Source: Stenotrophomonas hibiscicola ATCC 19867 | GTDB taxonomy: Bacteria; Pseudomonadota; Gammaproteobacteria; Xanthomonadales; Xanthomonadaceae | NCBI RefSeq assembly: GCF_000382065.1 | Contig: NZ_KB907505.1 | Span: forward strand, 1 to 64,000 | DNA length: 64,000 bases | Direction: 5' to 3' | Shown here: positions 1 through 10,467 of the stretch, in pieces | How the letters are laid out: each line of letters starts with the position of its first letter | How positions within the stretch are numbered: position 1 is the stretch's first letter | Notes under the pieces: model-generated | Database searches by the model: none | Told to the model about the DNA's origin: nothing | What the model saw: only the letters and a program-made list of their open reading frames with translations | Position numbers and translations under genes: made by a program

Positions 1-9
1 AGGCTCTCT

Positions 10-102
10 GTAGAGTCGAGCCATGCTCGACTCACGCGCGCAGCGCGAACGGCAGCCGAGCATGGGCTCGGCTCTACAGTAGATCCACGCCATGCGTGGA
101 TG
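10..102. repeat. Cluster of three SMAG (GTAG) hairpin repeats
   Basis: Three palindromic units lie downstream of recG. The unit at 10-33 starts with GTAG and folds through GTCGAGCCATGCTCGAC. The unit at 54-79 is the same type in reverse orientation and ends in CTAC. The unit at 79-102 is the GTAGATCCACGCCATGCGTGGAT type. The first two form an inverted dimer. These are REP-like elements typical of S. maltophilia. No gene is visible in 1-134. Confidence 0.85.
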
Positions 103-134
103 GGCATGCCGGGAATGGGGTCAGAGCCCGTGCC

Positions 135-2246
135 TTACGCCGAGGCGTAACGCACGGCGGTGCCGATCCAGCGCTGCACCACGCGGTCGGCCAGCGTGGG
201 TTGCTGGGCCAGCAGGCGCTCGGCCAGATCGTGCACGCCGGGCAGCAGGCCGGCATCGCGGGCCAGGTCGGCGATGCGGAAACCGGCCAGGCCGGTCTGG
301 CGCGTGCCTAGCAGTTCGCCGGGGCCGCGCAGTTCCAGATCCTTTTCGGCAATGACGAAACCATCGTTGGTTTCGCGCATGGTCTGCAGGCGTTCGCGTG
401 CCATCTGCGAGAGCGGGGCCTGGTACAGCAGCACGCAGCGCGACACCGCCGAACCGCGGCCAACACGGCCGCGCAGCTGGTGCAGCTGGGCCAGGCCGAG
501 GCGTTCGGCGTTCTCGATCACCATCAACGAGGCGTTCGGTACGTCCACGCCCACTTCGATGACGGTGGTCGCCACCAGCAGGTCGATCTGCCCGGCCTTG
601 AACGCCACCATCGTGGCCAGCTTTTCCGCAGCTTTCAGGCGGCCATGCACCAGCCCCACGCGTACGCCGGGCAGCAGCGCCTGCAGCGATTCGTAGGTGG
701 CCTGCGCGGGCGTGGCGTCCAGCTCTTCGCTTTCCTCGATGAGCGTGCACACCCAGTACACCTGCCGCCCTTCCTGGCAGGCCAGCGCGATGCGCTCGAT
801 CAGTTCCGGGCGCCGGTCATTGTTGAGTGCGACCGTCTGCACCGGTGTACGCCCCGGCGGCAGTTCGTCGATGGCCGACACATCCAGGTCGGCGTATTCG
901 GACATCGCCAGCGTGCGCGGAATCGGTGTTGCGGTCATCACCAGCTGGTGCGGCACGCTGTTGCCGCCTGCGCCCTTGTCACGCAGCGCCAGTCGCTGAT
1001 GCACGCCGAAGCGGTGCTGCTCGTCGACGATGGCGAGCGCCAGATCCTGGAACACCACCGCCTCCTGCATCAGCGCGTGGGTACCAACCACCACCTGCGC
1101 TTCGCCGCTGGCGACCTGCTCCATCACCTTGGCGCGCGCCTTGCCGGTGACTTTGCCGGCCAGCCAGGCGATGCGCACACCGAGCGGTTCCAGCCAGCCG
1201 CGCAGGTTGTTGAGATGCTGTTCGGCCAGCAGCTCAGTCGGTGCTGCCAGCGCGACCTGCTTGCCCTGCTCCACCGCCAGCATCGCCGCCAGCGCGGCGA
1301 CCACGGTCTTGCCGGAACCCACATCGCCCTGCACCAGCCGCAGCATCGGGCTGGGGCGCGCGAGGTCCTCGCGGATCTGCTTGAACACCCGCGCCTGCGC
1401 GCCGGTCAGCGCGAACGGCAATTGCTTCAGCAGCGCCTTGGCCAGCTTGCCGGGGCCGGCCAGCGGCGGTGCATGGTGCGCCTGCAGCGCGATACGCTGG
1501 CGACGCAGGCTGAGGTGGTGGGCCAGCAGCTCTTCCATTGCCAGGCGACGCTGCGCTGGATGAGTGCCGGCCGCCAGCGCGGCCAGGTCGGCATCGGGCG
1601 GCGGCCGGTGCACGGTCAGCAGCGCGCTGCGCAGTGACGGCAGCCCGAGGCCATCGAGCCAGCCGCTGGGCAGCAGTTCCAGCGTGCTTTCCTCCGGCAG
1701 GCGGTCCAGCGCCTGGCCGATCAGCTTGCGCATGGTCATCGGGCCGACGCCTTCGACGGTGGGATACACCGGGTCGAGGCAGTCGCCGAGTTCGGGATCG
1801 TCGTTGCGGCCCAGCACCTGGTAGCTGGGATGGACGATTTCCAGGCCGAGGTGGCCCGGCTTGGGCGTGCCGAAGCAGCGCAGCCGGTTGCCGACCGCGA
1901 ACTGGCCGACCTGCTGCTGGCGGAAATGGAAGAAGCGCAGCACCAGGGTGCCCTGCCCTTCGTCTTCCACCGCTACTTTCAGCATCGGCCGGTAGCGCAT
2001 GCCGCGCTCGACCGCGACCACCCGCCCTTCCACCTGCGCCGGCACGCCGTTGCGCAGGTCTTCGATGCGGGTCAGCCGGGTCCGGTCTTCATAGCGCAGC
2101 GGCAGATGAAGCCAGAGATCCTGCAGGGTGGCCAGGCCACGCGCCTGCAGTTTGGCGGCCACGGCCGGACCGACGCCCGCGAGCATCGCCAGGGATGCTT
2201 CGCCGGACGGTGACAGGACCGGGGTGACCGCCGCCTTGCGTGCCAC
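135..2246 (-). CDS. recG: ATP-dependent DNA helicase RecG
   Basis: This is the branch-migrating helicase that remodels stalled forks and Holliday junctions. The 703-residue protein has the usual order: an N-terminal wedge/OB-fold region (about 1-190), a Walker A motif in GDVGSGKT, a DEQH box followed by RFG, an MTATPIPRTLAM motif III, and the C-terminal helicase motif QLRGRVGRG. The start is GTG at 2246 (VARKAAVTP), because no ATG lies in a suitable place upstream. It is the last gene of the gmk-rpoZ-spoT-ridA-recG run and begins 7 bp after ridA ends, so the two are very probably co-transcribed. Length is normal for the family. Confidence 0.97.
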   Translation of the reverse strand: MARKAAVTPVLSPSGEASLAMLAGVGPAVAAKLQARGLATLQDLWLHLPLRYEDRTRLTRIEDLRNGVPAQVEGRVVAVERGMRYRPMLKVAVEDEGQGTLVLRFFHFRQQQVGQFAVGNRLRCFGTPKPGHLGLEIVHPSYQVLGRNDDPELGDCLDPVYPTVEGVGPMTMRKLIGQALDRLPEESTLELLPSGWLDGLGLPSLRSALLTVHRPPPDADLAALAAGTHPAQRRLAMEELLAHHLSLRRQRIALQAHHAPPLAGPGKLAKALLKQLPFALTGAQARVFKQIREDLARPSPMLRLVQGDVGSGKTVVAALAAMLAVEQGKQVALAAPTELLAEQHLNNLRGWLEPLGVRIAWLAGKVTGKARAKVMEQVASGEAQVVVGTHALMQEAVVFQDLALAIVDEQHRFGVHQRLALRDKGAGGNSVPHQLVMTATPIPRTLAMSEYADLDVSAIDELPPGRTPVQTVALNNDRRPELIERIALACQEGRQVYWVCTLIEESEELDATPAQATYESLQALLPGVRVGLVHGRLKAAEKLATMVAFKAGQIDLLVATTVIEVGVDVPNASLMVIENAERLGLAQLHQLRGRVGRGSAVSRCVLLYQAPLSQMARERLQTMRETNDGFVIAEKDLELRGPGELLGTRQTGLAGFRIADLARDAGLLPGVHDLAERLLAQQPTLADRVVQRWIGTAVRYASA

Positions 2247-2253
2247 GTGGCGG

Positions 2254-2640
<387 letters not shown>

Positions 2641-2694
2641 GGGTCGCTCCGGTGCTTGGGGGAAAACAGAGCGGTGATTGTACCGGGTGGGGGT

Positions 2695-2840
2695 GCATCC
2701 ACGCATGGCGTGGATCTACGGCAATCCGGTCATGTGACGCGCCGTCTGTAGAGCCGAGCCCATGCTCGGCTGCCTCGGGCTGGAGCAGCCGAGCATGGGC
2801 TCGGCTCTACAGAAAGCATCCACCCATGGCGTGGCTCTAC
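2695..2840. repeat. SMAG repeat cluster between spoT and ridA
   Basis: A reversed GTAGATCCACGCC-type unit lies at about 2695-2719. An inverted dimer of the GTAGAGCCGAGCC type follows at 2748-2810 and could fold into one long hairpin. A last reversed unit at 2818-2840 runs into the end of spoT, and its GTAG supplies the spoT TAG stop codon (2837-2839 on the minus strand). The dimer could act as a transcription attenuator or mRNA 3'-end stabiliser for spoT; that role is inferred. Confidence 0.85.
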
Positions 2841-4999
2841 TGGCGGCGTACCGACTGCACGACCGACAGACGGCGCAGGCGGCGCATCACTTCGGCCAGG
2901 TGGTTGCGGTCGCGCACCTGGATGTTGAACGCCAGCACGGCGGCGTTGAAGTCGCGGTCCAGGTAGTCCACCCGTTCGATGTTGGAGTGGCTCTGGGCGA
3001 TGGCAGCAGCCAGCTGCGCCAGCACACCGGTGCCGTTCTCTACTTCCACCACCAGCGAAGTGTCGTAGTCGCCGGAAACGGTGGTGTCCCAGCCGATCGG
3101 CACCCAGCGCTCGGGCGACTTGCGCAGCTCGGCCAGGTTCGGGCAGTCCATGCGGTGAACCACGATGCCCTTGCCGGCGGTGTGGTAGCCCATGATCTCG
3201 TCGCCGGGGATCGGCTGGCAGCAGCCGGCGAAGGTGACCACGCCGCGCTCGCTGCCGTTGATCAGGATCTTTTCCTGCGAGTGGTGGCGCGAATGCGGGC
3301 CGCCACGCAGTTCGGCGTAGGCCATCAGCGCCTGCGCGGCCTGGGTCGGCATCCAGTTGCCCAGTGCGACCTCGGCCAGCAGGGCTTCCAGGCGCGGGAA
3401 GCGGTGTTCGGCCAGGAACGCATCCAGGCGCCCCTTCGGCAGCCGTTCCAGCGACGAATCCATCGCTTCCAGCGCACGGTCGAGCATGCGGTGGCCGAGC
3501 TGCACGGCATCTTCGTGTTCCAGCTGCTTGAGCTGGTGGCGGATGGCGGTGCGCGCCTTGCTGGTGACCACGAATTCCAGCCACTGCGGTTTCGGCGTGG
3601 CCGAGCGTGCGGTGATGATCTCCACCGACTGGCCCGACACCAGCTTGGTACGCAGCGGCACCAGTTTCTTGTCCACGCGCGAGGCCACGGCCATGTTGCC
3701 GACGTCGGTATGCACGGCGTAGGCGAAATCGAGCGCGGTGGAGTTGCGCGGCAGCGCCAGGATCTTGCCCTTCGGGGTGAACAGGTAGACCTCGTCCGGG
3801 AACAGGTCGACCTTGACGTTGTCGAGGAACTCCAGCGAGGAACCGGCAGCACGCTGCGAATCGATCAGTTCGACGATCCAGGCGTGCGCACGGCTCTGCG
3901 CACTGTTGGGTGAATCGCCGCCGAACTTGTAGGTCCAGTGCGCGGCCACGCCGCGTTCGGCGATCAGGTCCATTTCCTCGGTGCGGATCTGCACTTCGAT
4001 CGGCGAGCCATACGGCCCGAACAACACCGTGTGCAGCGACTGGTAACCGTTGGCCTTGGGGATGGCGATGAAGTCGCGGAAGCGGCCATCCAGCGGCTTG
4101 AAGGTGGCGTGCACCGAACCCAGCGCGTGGTAGCAGCTGGGCACGCTGCGCACCACCAGGCGGAAGCCGAACACGTCCATCACCTGGTCGAAGGTTTTGT
4201 TCTCGTCGCGCATCTTGTTGTAGATGCTCCACGGGGTCTTGATGCGGCTGACCAGGCGGTGCTCGATACCTTCCTTCGCCAGCCGCTGCGACAGCTGCAC
4301 TTCCACCTGTGCCAGCGCTTCACGGCGTACCACCGGCTGGCTGCGGATGTGCTTTTCCAGGATCGCGTGGCGCCACGGGTACAGCGCCTTGAAGCCAAGA
4401 TTCTGCAGCTCGCTCTTGACCAGACTCATGCCCAGGCGCTGGGCGATGGGCGCGTAGATCTCCAGCGTCTCGCGGGCGATGCGGCCACGCGCTTCGCGGC
4501 TCTGTGCGCCCAGCGTGCGCATGTTGTGCAGGCGGTCGGCCAGCTTGATCATGATCACGCGCAGGTCGCGCGACATCGCCAGCAGCATCTTGCGGAAGCT
4601 TTCGGCGGCCGCTTCCTGGCGGTCGCGGAACTTCAGCTTGTCCAGCTTGGTCACGCCGTCGACCAGCTCGGCCACGGCTTCGCCGAACTCGGCGGCCAGC
4701 GCCTCACGGGTCAGCGGCGTGTCTTCGATGGTGTCGTGCAGGATCGCCGCGATCAACGCTTCCACGTCCAGGCCAAGCTCGGCCAGCACCTGGGCCACGG
4801 CCACCGGATGGGTGATATAGGGCTCGCCCGACTTGCGCGTCTGCCCGGCGTGCGCGGCGGCTCCGACTTCCCAGGCGCGGCGCAGCAGCGGCAGCTGTTC
4901 CGGCGGCAGGTAATGGGCGGCGCGTTCAAGCTGGAGGACGTAGTCGGGTACGGCGGCAGCGGGGGCTGCGGCGACCTTGGCAGTGGGGCCTGGGTTCAT
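2837..4999 (-). CDS. spoT: Bifunctional (p)ppGpp synthetase/hydrolase SpoT
   Basis: SpoT makes and degrades the stringent-response alarmone (p)ppGpp. The 720-residue protein has an N-terminal HD hydrolase domain with HDTIEDT, a RelA/SpoT synthetase domain containing SIYNKMRDENKTFDQV, a TGS domain beginning DEVYLFTPKGKILALP, and a C-terminal ACT domain. An intact HD motif argues for SpoT rather than monofunctional RelA. It follows rpoZ, with a hairpin in the 105-bp gap. The stop codon is a TAG embedded in a GTAG repeat, so the last residues VRRQ directly abut the repeat. Confidence 0.96.
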   Translation of the reverse strand: MNPGPTAKVAAAPAAAVPDYVLQLERAAHYLPPEQLPLLRRAWEVGAAAHAGQTRKSGEPYITHPVAVAQVLAELGLDVEALIAAILHDTIEDTPLTREALAAEFGEAVAELVDGVTKLDKLKFRDRQEAAAESFRKMLLAMSRDLRVIMIKLADRLHNMRTLGAQSREARGRIARETLEIYAPIAQRLGMSLVKSELQNLGFKALYPWRHAILEKHIRSQPVVRREALAQVEVQLSQRLAKEGIEHRLVSRIKTPWSIYNKMRDENKTFDQVMDVFGFRLVVRSVPSCYHALGSVHATFKPLDGRFRDFIAIPKANGYQSLHTVLFGPYGSPIEVQIRTEEMDLIAERGVAAHWTYKFGGDSPNSAQSRAHAWIVELIDSQRAAGSSLEFLDNVKVDLFPDEVYLFTPKGKILALPRNSTALDFAYAVHTDVGNMAVASRVDKKLVPLRTKLVSGQSVEIITARSATPKPQWLEFVVTSKARTAIRHQLKQLEHEDAVQLGHRMLDRALEAMDSSLERLPKGRLDAFLAEHRFPRLEALLAEVALGNWMPTQAAQALMAYAELRGGPHSRHHSQEKILINGSERGVVTFAGCCQPIPGDEIMGYHTAGKGIVVHRMDCPNLAELRKSPERWVPIGWDTTVSGDYDTSLVVEVENGTGVLAQLAAAIAQSHSNIERVDYLDRDFNAAVLAFNIQVRDRNHLAEVMRRLRRLSVVQSVRRQ

Positions 5000-5047
5000 G
5001 CCCGAAGCCTATTCCAGCGCGACGTTTACGGCAAATCCTGAATGCGA

Positions 5048-5072
5048 AACAGCCCGCACGGGGCGGGCTGTT
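5048..5072 (-). terminator. Hairpin between rpoZ and spoT
   Basis: A 9-bp perfect stem (AACAGCCCG paired with CGGGCTGTT) with a 7-nt loop lies just after rpoZ in the direction of transcription. Only a short T tract follows on the minus strand, so it is more likely an attenuator that lowers read-through into spoT than a full terminator. Confidence 0.5.
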
Positions 5073-5104
5073 CGGCGATCCAGCAACGACGTTGATCGAT
5101 GCGA

Positions 5105-5404
5105 TCAATCGTCGTTCTTGGACATGTCTTCGTCGGCGACCACTTCGGCGGCAGCCCACTCCAGCGCTTCGCGCTCGGCGCGCTCGCGCTCGGCCTTCTC
5201 GACTTCGTCGATCAGCGCGTTGTCGATCTTGCGGGCGGCGATTTCGCGCAGCGCCAGCACGGTCGGCTTGTCTTCGGTCTCGCTGTTGTCCAGCGTGGCC
5301 TGCACGCCGTTGGCGAGCTGGCGGGCACGCTTGGATGCCATCATGACCAGTTCGAAACGGTTGTTAACGACTTCCAGGCAATCTTCTACGGTGATGCGGG
5401 CCAT
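5105..5404 (-). CDS. rpoZ: RNA polymerase omega subunit
   Basis: Omega helps assemble RNA polymerase and forms part of a ppGpp binding site. The 99-residue product begins [20 protein letters not shown] and contains ARQLANG, both characteristic of omega. The acidic tail (about 75-99) is typical of xanthomonad omegas. It lies between gmk and spoT, the conserved neighbourhood that links polymerase and alarmone genes. Confidence 0.97.
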   Translation of the reverse strand: MARITVEDCLEVVNNRFELVMMASKRARQLANGVQATLDNSETEDKPTVLALREIAARKIDNALIDEVEKAERERAEREALEWAAAEVVADEDMSKNDD

Positions 5405-5446
5405 ACGGGCTCCCGGCGACCGGTCGGCCGCTCAGTCGAATGAGGG

Positions 5447-5460
5447 AAAGGGGACGGAGT
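5447..5460. repeat. Remnant of the GGGGACGGAG repeat
   Basis: The stretch AAAGGGGACGGAG in the gmk-rpoZ gap matches the outer arm of the 68-bp palindrome found between hemL and azurin. Only one arm is present here, so it looks like a decayed copy. Nothing else is recognised in the 110-bp gap. Confidence 0.45.
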
Positions 5461-5514
5461 GTACTGGCAGGAGCTGGACAAAATCAAGCCAACCCCCACC
5501 CGATTCTTTTGGAA

Positions 5515-6180
5515 TCAGTCAGTTGCACCCGGATCGGGGGTCAGCAACGCCTGGATCAGGCTGGCGTGGCGGACCTTCTGGGCCTCCCGTCGCAGGCGGC
5601 TGGCGGTGAAGATGGCGCACAGCTCGTCCACGGCAGTGTCGAACACCTCGTTGACGATGACGTAGTCGAACTCGTTGAAGTGCAGCATCTCGTCCCGGGC
5701 CGCGCCCAGGCGCTGGGCGATGACGGCTTCGCTGTCCTGGCCGCGCTTGCGCATGCGGTCCTGCAGGGCCTGCTTGGACGGCGGCAGGATGAACACGGTG
5801 ACCGTGCCCGGCACCAGCTGGCGCACCTGCTGCGCGCCCTGCCAGTCGATCTCCAGCAGCACGTCCTGGCCGGCGGCCAGCTGCGGCTCCACCGACTGCC
5901 GGGCCGTGCCCTTCCAGTCGCCGTGCACCCAGGCGTGTTCGAAGAAGTCGCCGGCGGCGATCATCTGCTCGAACTTCTCGGCACTGACGAAGTGGTAGTG
6001 CTGGCCATTCACCTCACCGGGGCGCATTGCGCGCGAGGTGAAGGAAATCGACAGGGCGATTTGCGGGTCACGCGCCAGGGTGGCATTGACGATGCTGCTC
6101 TTGCCCGCACCGGAGGGGGCGGCCACGATGTACAGCGTGCCGCGCGCAACGGTGTCCGACGGCTTCGACGGGGCGCTCAT
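5515..6180 (-). CDS. gmk: Guanylate kinase
   Basis: This enzyme phosphorylates GMP to GDP with ATP. The 221-residue product has a P-loop in APSGAGKSS and the GMP-binding region with SFTSRAMRPGEVNGQHYHFV, followed by HAWVHGDWKGTAR. The ATG at 6178-6180 gives a tail of about 13 residues before the conserved core; a downstream start is possible. It is the first gene of the minus-strand set that continues through rpoZ, spoT, ridA and recG, and it is transcribed divergently from fdnG. Confidence 0.96.
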   Translation of the reverse strand: MSAPSKPSDTVARGTLYIVAAPSGAGKSSIVNATLARDPQIALSISFTSRAMRPGEVNGQHYHFVSAEKFEQMIAAGDFFEHAWVHGDWKGTARQSVEPQLAAGQDVLLEIDWQGAQQVRQLVPGTVTVFILPPSKQALQDRMRKRGQDSEAVIAQRLGAARDEMLHFNEFDYVIVNEVFDTAVDELCAIFTASRLRREAQKVRHASLIQALLTPDPGATD

Positions 6181-6470
6181 GCGCGGGATCCAACGGGTTG
6201 ATTTCGCAAAATTTTTCCTCGATGTTCCAGGTCCGGCGCGGCGGATCGCGCCAGGACGGCGGGGGCTGCGCGGAACATCCTGGAACCAGGCCCGGCAGAC
6301 GCTTCCCCGGGGTGCGGGCACGCAACTTTACCAGAGCGGCCCTGTTGCGCGCCCGTCCGGCAGGCGCCCGGCCTTGCGCCACATGGGTATGCGGGTGCCT
6401 GTGCTATAACCGGGCCGTACCCAACGACAGCCCGGAGGCCTGCGCCTCCCCGCCATCCCAGGAGAACGGC
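6181..6470. other. gmk-fdnG divergent intergenic region
   Basis: This 290-bp gap must contain the promoters of both gmk and fdnG. An inverted repeat GATGTTCC/GGAACATC lies at 6221-6228 and 6272-6279 and could be a regulator site or hairpin. A plausible fdnG promoter lies at 6402-6410. No coding sequence is recognised. Confidence 0.5.
6402..6410 (+). promoter_or_regulatory. Candidate extended -10 promoter of fdnG
   Basis: TGC followed by TATAAC at 6405-6410 fits an extended -10 element. It would give a 5' leader of about 55 nt before the fdnG ATG. A good -35 at 17 bp is not seen, which suits an extended -10 or activator-dependent promoter. A ribosome binding site AGGAGA lies just before the start at 6471. 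Confidence 0.45.
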
Positions 6471-9400
6471 ATGCCATCGATGAGCCGCCGCCAGTTCCTG
6501 AAAGTGACCGGGACAACCCTGGTCGGCTCCAGCCTGGCATTGATGGGCTTCGCGCCCGGCATCGCGCTCGCGGAGGTCAGGCAATACAAGCTGACCCGCG
6601 CGACCGAGACCCGCAACACCTGTACCTACTGTTCGGTGGCCTGCGGCATCCTGATGTACAGCCTCGGCGATGGCGCCAAGAACGCCGAGCCGAGCATCTT
6701 CCATATCGAGGGCGACCCGGACCATCCGGTCAACCGCGGCACGCTGTGCCCGAAGGGTGCCGGCCTGGCCGACATCATCCACAGCAAGTCGCGCCTGCTC
6801 TACCCCGAGTACCGGGCACCGGGCTCGAACGAGTGGAAGCGGCTGAGCTGGGACGATGCGCTGGATCGCATCGCGCGGCTGATGAAGGAAGACCGCGACG
6901 CCAACTTCGTGCAGAAGAACGAGGCCGGGCAGACGGTCAACCGCTGGCTGACCACCGGCATGCTGGCGGCCTCGGCCACCAGCAATGAAACCGCGGTGCT
7001 GACCCACAAGGTCGTCCGCTCCCTCGGCATGCTGGCATTCGACAACCAGGCACGTGTCTGACACGGCCCGACGGTGGCAGGTCTTGCCCCGACGCTAGGC
7101 CGTGGTGCGATGACGAATCACTGGGTCGACATCAAGAATGCCGACCTGATCCTGATCATGGGTGGCAATGCCGCCGAGGCGCACCCGTGCGGGTTCAAAT
7201 GGGTGACCGAGGCCAAGGCACACAACAAGGCCCGGCTGATCGTGGTCGATCCGCGCTTCAACCGCTCGGCCGCGGTGGCCGACGTGTACGCGCCGATCCG
7301 CACCGGTACCGACATCGTGTTCCTGGGCGGCCTGATCAACTACCTGTTGACCGAGGACCGCATCCAGCACGAGTACGTGCTGAACTACACCGACATGTCG
7401 TTCCTGGTGAAGGACGAGTTCGCCTTCAAGGACGGCCTGTATTCGGGCTACAACGAAGAAAAGCGCAGCTACGACCGTTCCAGCTGGGACTACGCCTACG
7501 GTGACGATGGCTTCGTGCGCAGCGACCCGACGCTGAAGGACCCGCGCTGCGTCTACACCCTGCTCAAGCAGCACTACGCGCGCTATACCGTGGAGATGGT
7601 CGAACGCATCTGCGGCACGCCGGCCGACAGCATCCGGCAGGTCTGGGAGATGATCGCGTCCACCGCCGGCAAGGACAAGGCGATGACCATCCTGTACGCG
7701 CTGGGCTGGACGCAGCACTCGGTGGGTGCGCAGAACGTGCGCGCCGGCACCATGGTGCAGTTGCTGCTGGGCAACATCGGCGTGGCCGGTGGTGGCATGA
7801 ACGCGCTGCGCGGGCATTCCAACATCCAGGGCCTGACCGACATCGGCCTGATGTCCGATCTGCTGCCTGGCTACCTGACGCTGCCGAAGCAGGACGAGCA
7901 GGACTACGACGCCTACATCGCCAAGCGCACGCAGAAGCCGCTGCGCGCCAACCAGATGTCGTTCTGGCAGAACTACCCGAAGTTCCACGTCAGCCTGATG
8001 AAATCGTGGTGGGGCGACGCCGCCACCGCCGACAACAACTGGTGCTTTGATTACCTGCCCAAGCTGGACAAGCCGTACGACATGCTGCAGGCGTACGAGC
8101 TGATGAACGAGGGCAAGATCCATGGCTACATCTGCCAGGGCTTCAACCCCCTGGCTTCGGCGCCTAACAAGGGCAAGCTGATCAGCGCGTTCTCCAAGCT
8201 GAAGTTCATGGTCAGCATGGACCCGCTGGAAACCGAGACCATCGCCTTCTGGCAGAACCACGGCGCACTGAACGACGTCGACCCGAGCACGATCCAGACC
8301 GAGGTGTTCCGCCTGCCGACCACCTCCTTTGCCGAGGAGAACGGCGCGGTGGTGAATTCCTCGCGCTGGCTGCAGTGGCACTGGAAGGGGGCCAATCCGC
8401 CAGGCGAAGCGCGCAGCGACATCGAGATCATGTCCGAGCTGTTCCATCGCATCAAAGCGATGTACGAGAAGGACGGCGGCGCGTGGTGGGAGCCGGTGCG
8501 CGACCTGGCCTGGAACTACGCCAACCCTGAGGTACCCACGCCCGAAGAACTGGCGATGGAATACAACGGCAAGGCGCTGGCCGACGTGTTCGATCCGAAG
8601 GACCCAACCAGGTTGGTGCGCAAGGCCGGCGAGCAGCTGGCCGCATTCGGCGACCTGCGCGACGACGGCAGCACCGCCTGCGGCTGCTGGATCTACATCG
8701 GTGCCTGGGGCCCGACCGGCAACATGATGGCGCGGCGTGACAACAGCGACCCCACCGGCATCGGCAACACGCTGGGCTGGGCCTGGGCGTGGCCGGCCAA
8801 TCGTCGCGTGATGTACAACCGCGCCTCGTGCGACGTCGCCGGAAAGCCATTTGATCCACGGCGCACGCTGCTGGCCTGGAACGGGAAAAACTGGGGCAGC
8901 GTGGACGTGCCCGACTTCAAGGCCGACGAAGATCCCGCCGGCGGAATGGGCCCGTTCATCATGAACCCGGAGGGCATCGCGCGCTTCTTCGCCAAGGCCG
9001 GCATGGCCGAAGGCCCGTTCCCGGAGCACTACGAACCGTTCGATACACCGCTGCGCAGCAACCCGCTCAGCCCCGGCCAGGCACTGACGCTGAACAACCC
9101 GGCCGCCCGCGTATTCGCCAGCGATCGCGCACAGATCGGTTCGCCGGACGAGTTCCCGCATGTGGCCACCACCTACCGCCTGACCGAGCATTTCCACTTC
9201 TGGACCAAGCACGGCAAGTTGAACGCCATCATCCAGCCCGAGCAGTTCGTCGAGATCGGCGCGGCGTTGGCCGACGAGCTGGGCATCAACAACGGCAGCC
9301 GCGTGCGGGTCAGTTCCAAGCGCGGCCACATCGAAGCGGTCGCCATGGTGACCAAGCGCATCAAGGCCCTGCAGATCGATGGCCGGACCGTGCACCAGGT

Positions 9401-9539
9401 GGGCGTGCCGATCCACTGGGGCTTCCTCGGTGCGGCCAAGCCCGGATACATCGCCAATACGCTGACCAACGCCATCGGTGACGGCAACTCGCAGACGCCC
9501 GAATCGAAGTGCATCCTGGTCAAGGTCGAGAAGGTGTAG
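6471..9539 (+). CDS. fdnG: Selenocysteine-containing formate dehydrogenase-N, major subunit
   Basis: This is the molybdenum bis-MGD subunit that oxidises formate to CO2 in the periplasm. The coding sequence reads through an in-frame UGA at 7059-7061, giving a 1022-residue protein with selenocysteine at position 197, in [13 protein letters not shown]. This is one residue off E. coli FdnG Sec196. Residues 4-10 are SRRQFLK, a perfect Tat signal, followed by a hydrophobic stretch to about residue 34. The [4Fe-4S] motif CTYCSVAC lies near residue 49. UGA is Sec rather than a nonsense mutation for four reasons: the frame and homology continue without a break, the SECIS is present, the Sec machinery is encoded directly downstream, and the length equals the family norm. 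fdnH starts 10 bp after the stop. Confidence 0.97.
7059..7098 (+). promoter_or_regulatory. Bacterial SECIS element in fdnG
   Basis: The hairpin starts at the UGA. Counting U of UGA as 1, CGG (14-16) pairs with CCG and GGCA (18-21) pairs with UGCC. U17 is bulged and the apical loop is GGUCU with G23 and U24. These are the features that SelB recognises in E. coli fdhF/fdnG. The sequence encodes [10 protein letters not shown], so it serves as both code and signal. Confidence 0.93.
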
Positions 9540-9549
9540 GAGACACGCC

Positions 9550-10467
9550 ATGTCACTGCAATCGCTGGACATCATCCGCCGCTCGGCCACCACCACGCCC
9601 TCGCCGGAGGCGCGTGGTGCGCACACCGGCCAGGTCGCCAAGCTGATCGATGTGAGCAAGTGCATCGGCTGCAAGGCCTGCCAGGTCGCCTGCATGGAGT
9701 GGAACGATCTGCGCGACGAAGTGGGCAGCTGCGTTGGCAGCTACGACAACCCGCCCGACCTGAGCGAACAGTCGTGGACGGTGATGAAATTCCGCGAGTA
9801 CGAGGACGAGAAGGGCAAGCTGGAGTGGCTGATCCGCAAGGAAGGCTGCATGCACTGCAGCGATCCGGGCTGCCTGAAGGCCTGTCCGTCGCCCGGCGCG
9901 ATCATCCAGTACGCCAATGGCATCGTCGACTTCCAGGAAGAAAACTGCATCGGCTGCGGCTACTGCGTGACCGGTTGTCCGTTCGACGTGCCGCGCATCT
10001 CCAAGAAGGACCACAAGGCCTACAAGTGCACGCTGTGTTCGGACCGGGTGGCGGTGGGCCAGGAACCGGCCTGCGTGAAGACCTGCCCGACCGGCGCGAT
10101 CACCTTCGGCAGCAAGCAGGCGATGACCGAGCACGCGGCCGGCCGTGTGGAAGACCTGAAATCGCGCGGCTACGAGAACGCCGGCCTGTACGACCCGCAG
10201 GGCGTGGGTGGCACCCACGTGATGTACGTGCTGCAGCATGTGGACAAGCCCGAGCTGTACGCCGATCTGCCCAAGGACCCACGCATCAGCCCGATGGTGG
10301 AGGTCTGGAAGGGCGTGGCCAAGCCGCTGGGCCTGCTGGCGATCGCCGCCACCGCCTTCGCCGGCTTCCTGCATTACATCGGCATCGGCCGCAACACGGT
10401 CAATGACGAGGAAGAAGAGGAAGCCGAGCACGAGGCGAAGAAGATCGAAGAGGAGCAGCGGCCATGA
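9550..10467 (+). CDS. fdnH: Formate dehydrogenase-N iron-sulfur subunit
   Basis: This 305-residue ferredoxin-like subunit passes electrons from FdnG to the membrane cytochrome. Four cysteine clusters are visible: [11 protein letters not shown] starting at residue 38, [26 protein letters not shown] and CTLCSDR...CVKTCP, enough for four [4Fe-4S] centres. A single transmembrane anchor ([19 protein letters not shown]) lies near residues 258-276, before an acidic C-tail. It starts 10 bp after fdnG and overlaps fdnI by 4 bp (ATGA), so the three are translationally linked. Confidence 0.96.
   Translation: MSLQSLDIIRRSATTTPSPEARGAHTGQVAKLIDVSKCIGCKACQVACMEWNDLRDEVGSCVGSYDNPPDLSEQSWTVMKFREYEDEKGKLEWLIRKEGCMHCSDPGCLKACPSPGAIIQYANGIVDFQEENCIGCGYCVTGCPFDVPRISKKDHKAYKCTLCSDRVAVGQEPACVKTCPTGAITFGSKQAMTEHAAGRVEDLKSRGYENAGLYDPQGVGGTHVMYVLQHVDKPELYADLPKDPRISPMVEVWKGVAKPLGLLAIAATAFAGFLHYIGIGRNTVNDEEEEEAEHEAKKIEEEQRP

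Noticed and set aside
7059..7061. In-frame stop that would make fdnG a pseudogene or two genes
   Set aside because: The reading frame and homology continue unchanged, the SECIS hairpin is intact and selABCD are next door; UGA encodes Sec.
7095..9695. 866-codon open frame on the minus strand across fdnG
   Set aside because: It is an antisense shadow caused by high GC; the plus-strand protein has full-length homology and motifs.
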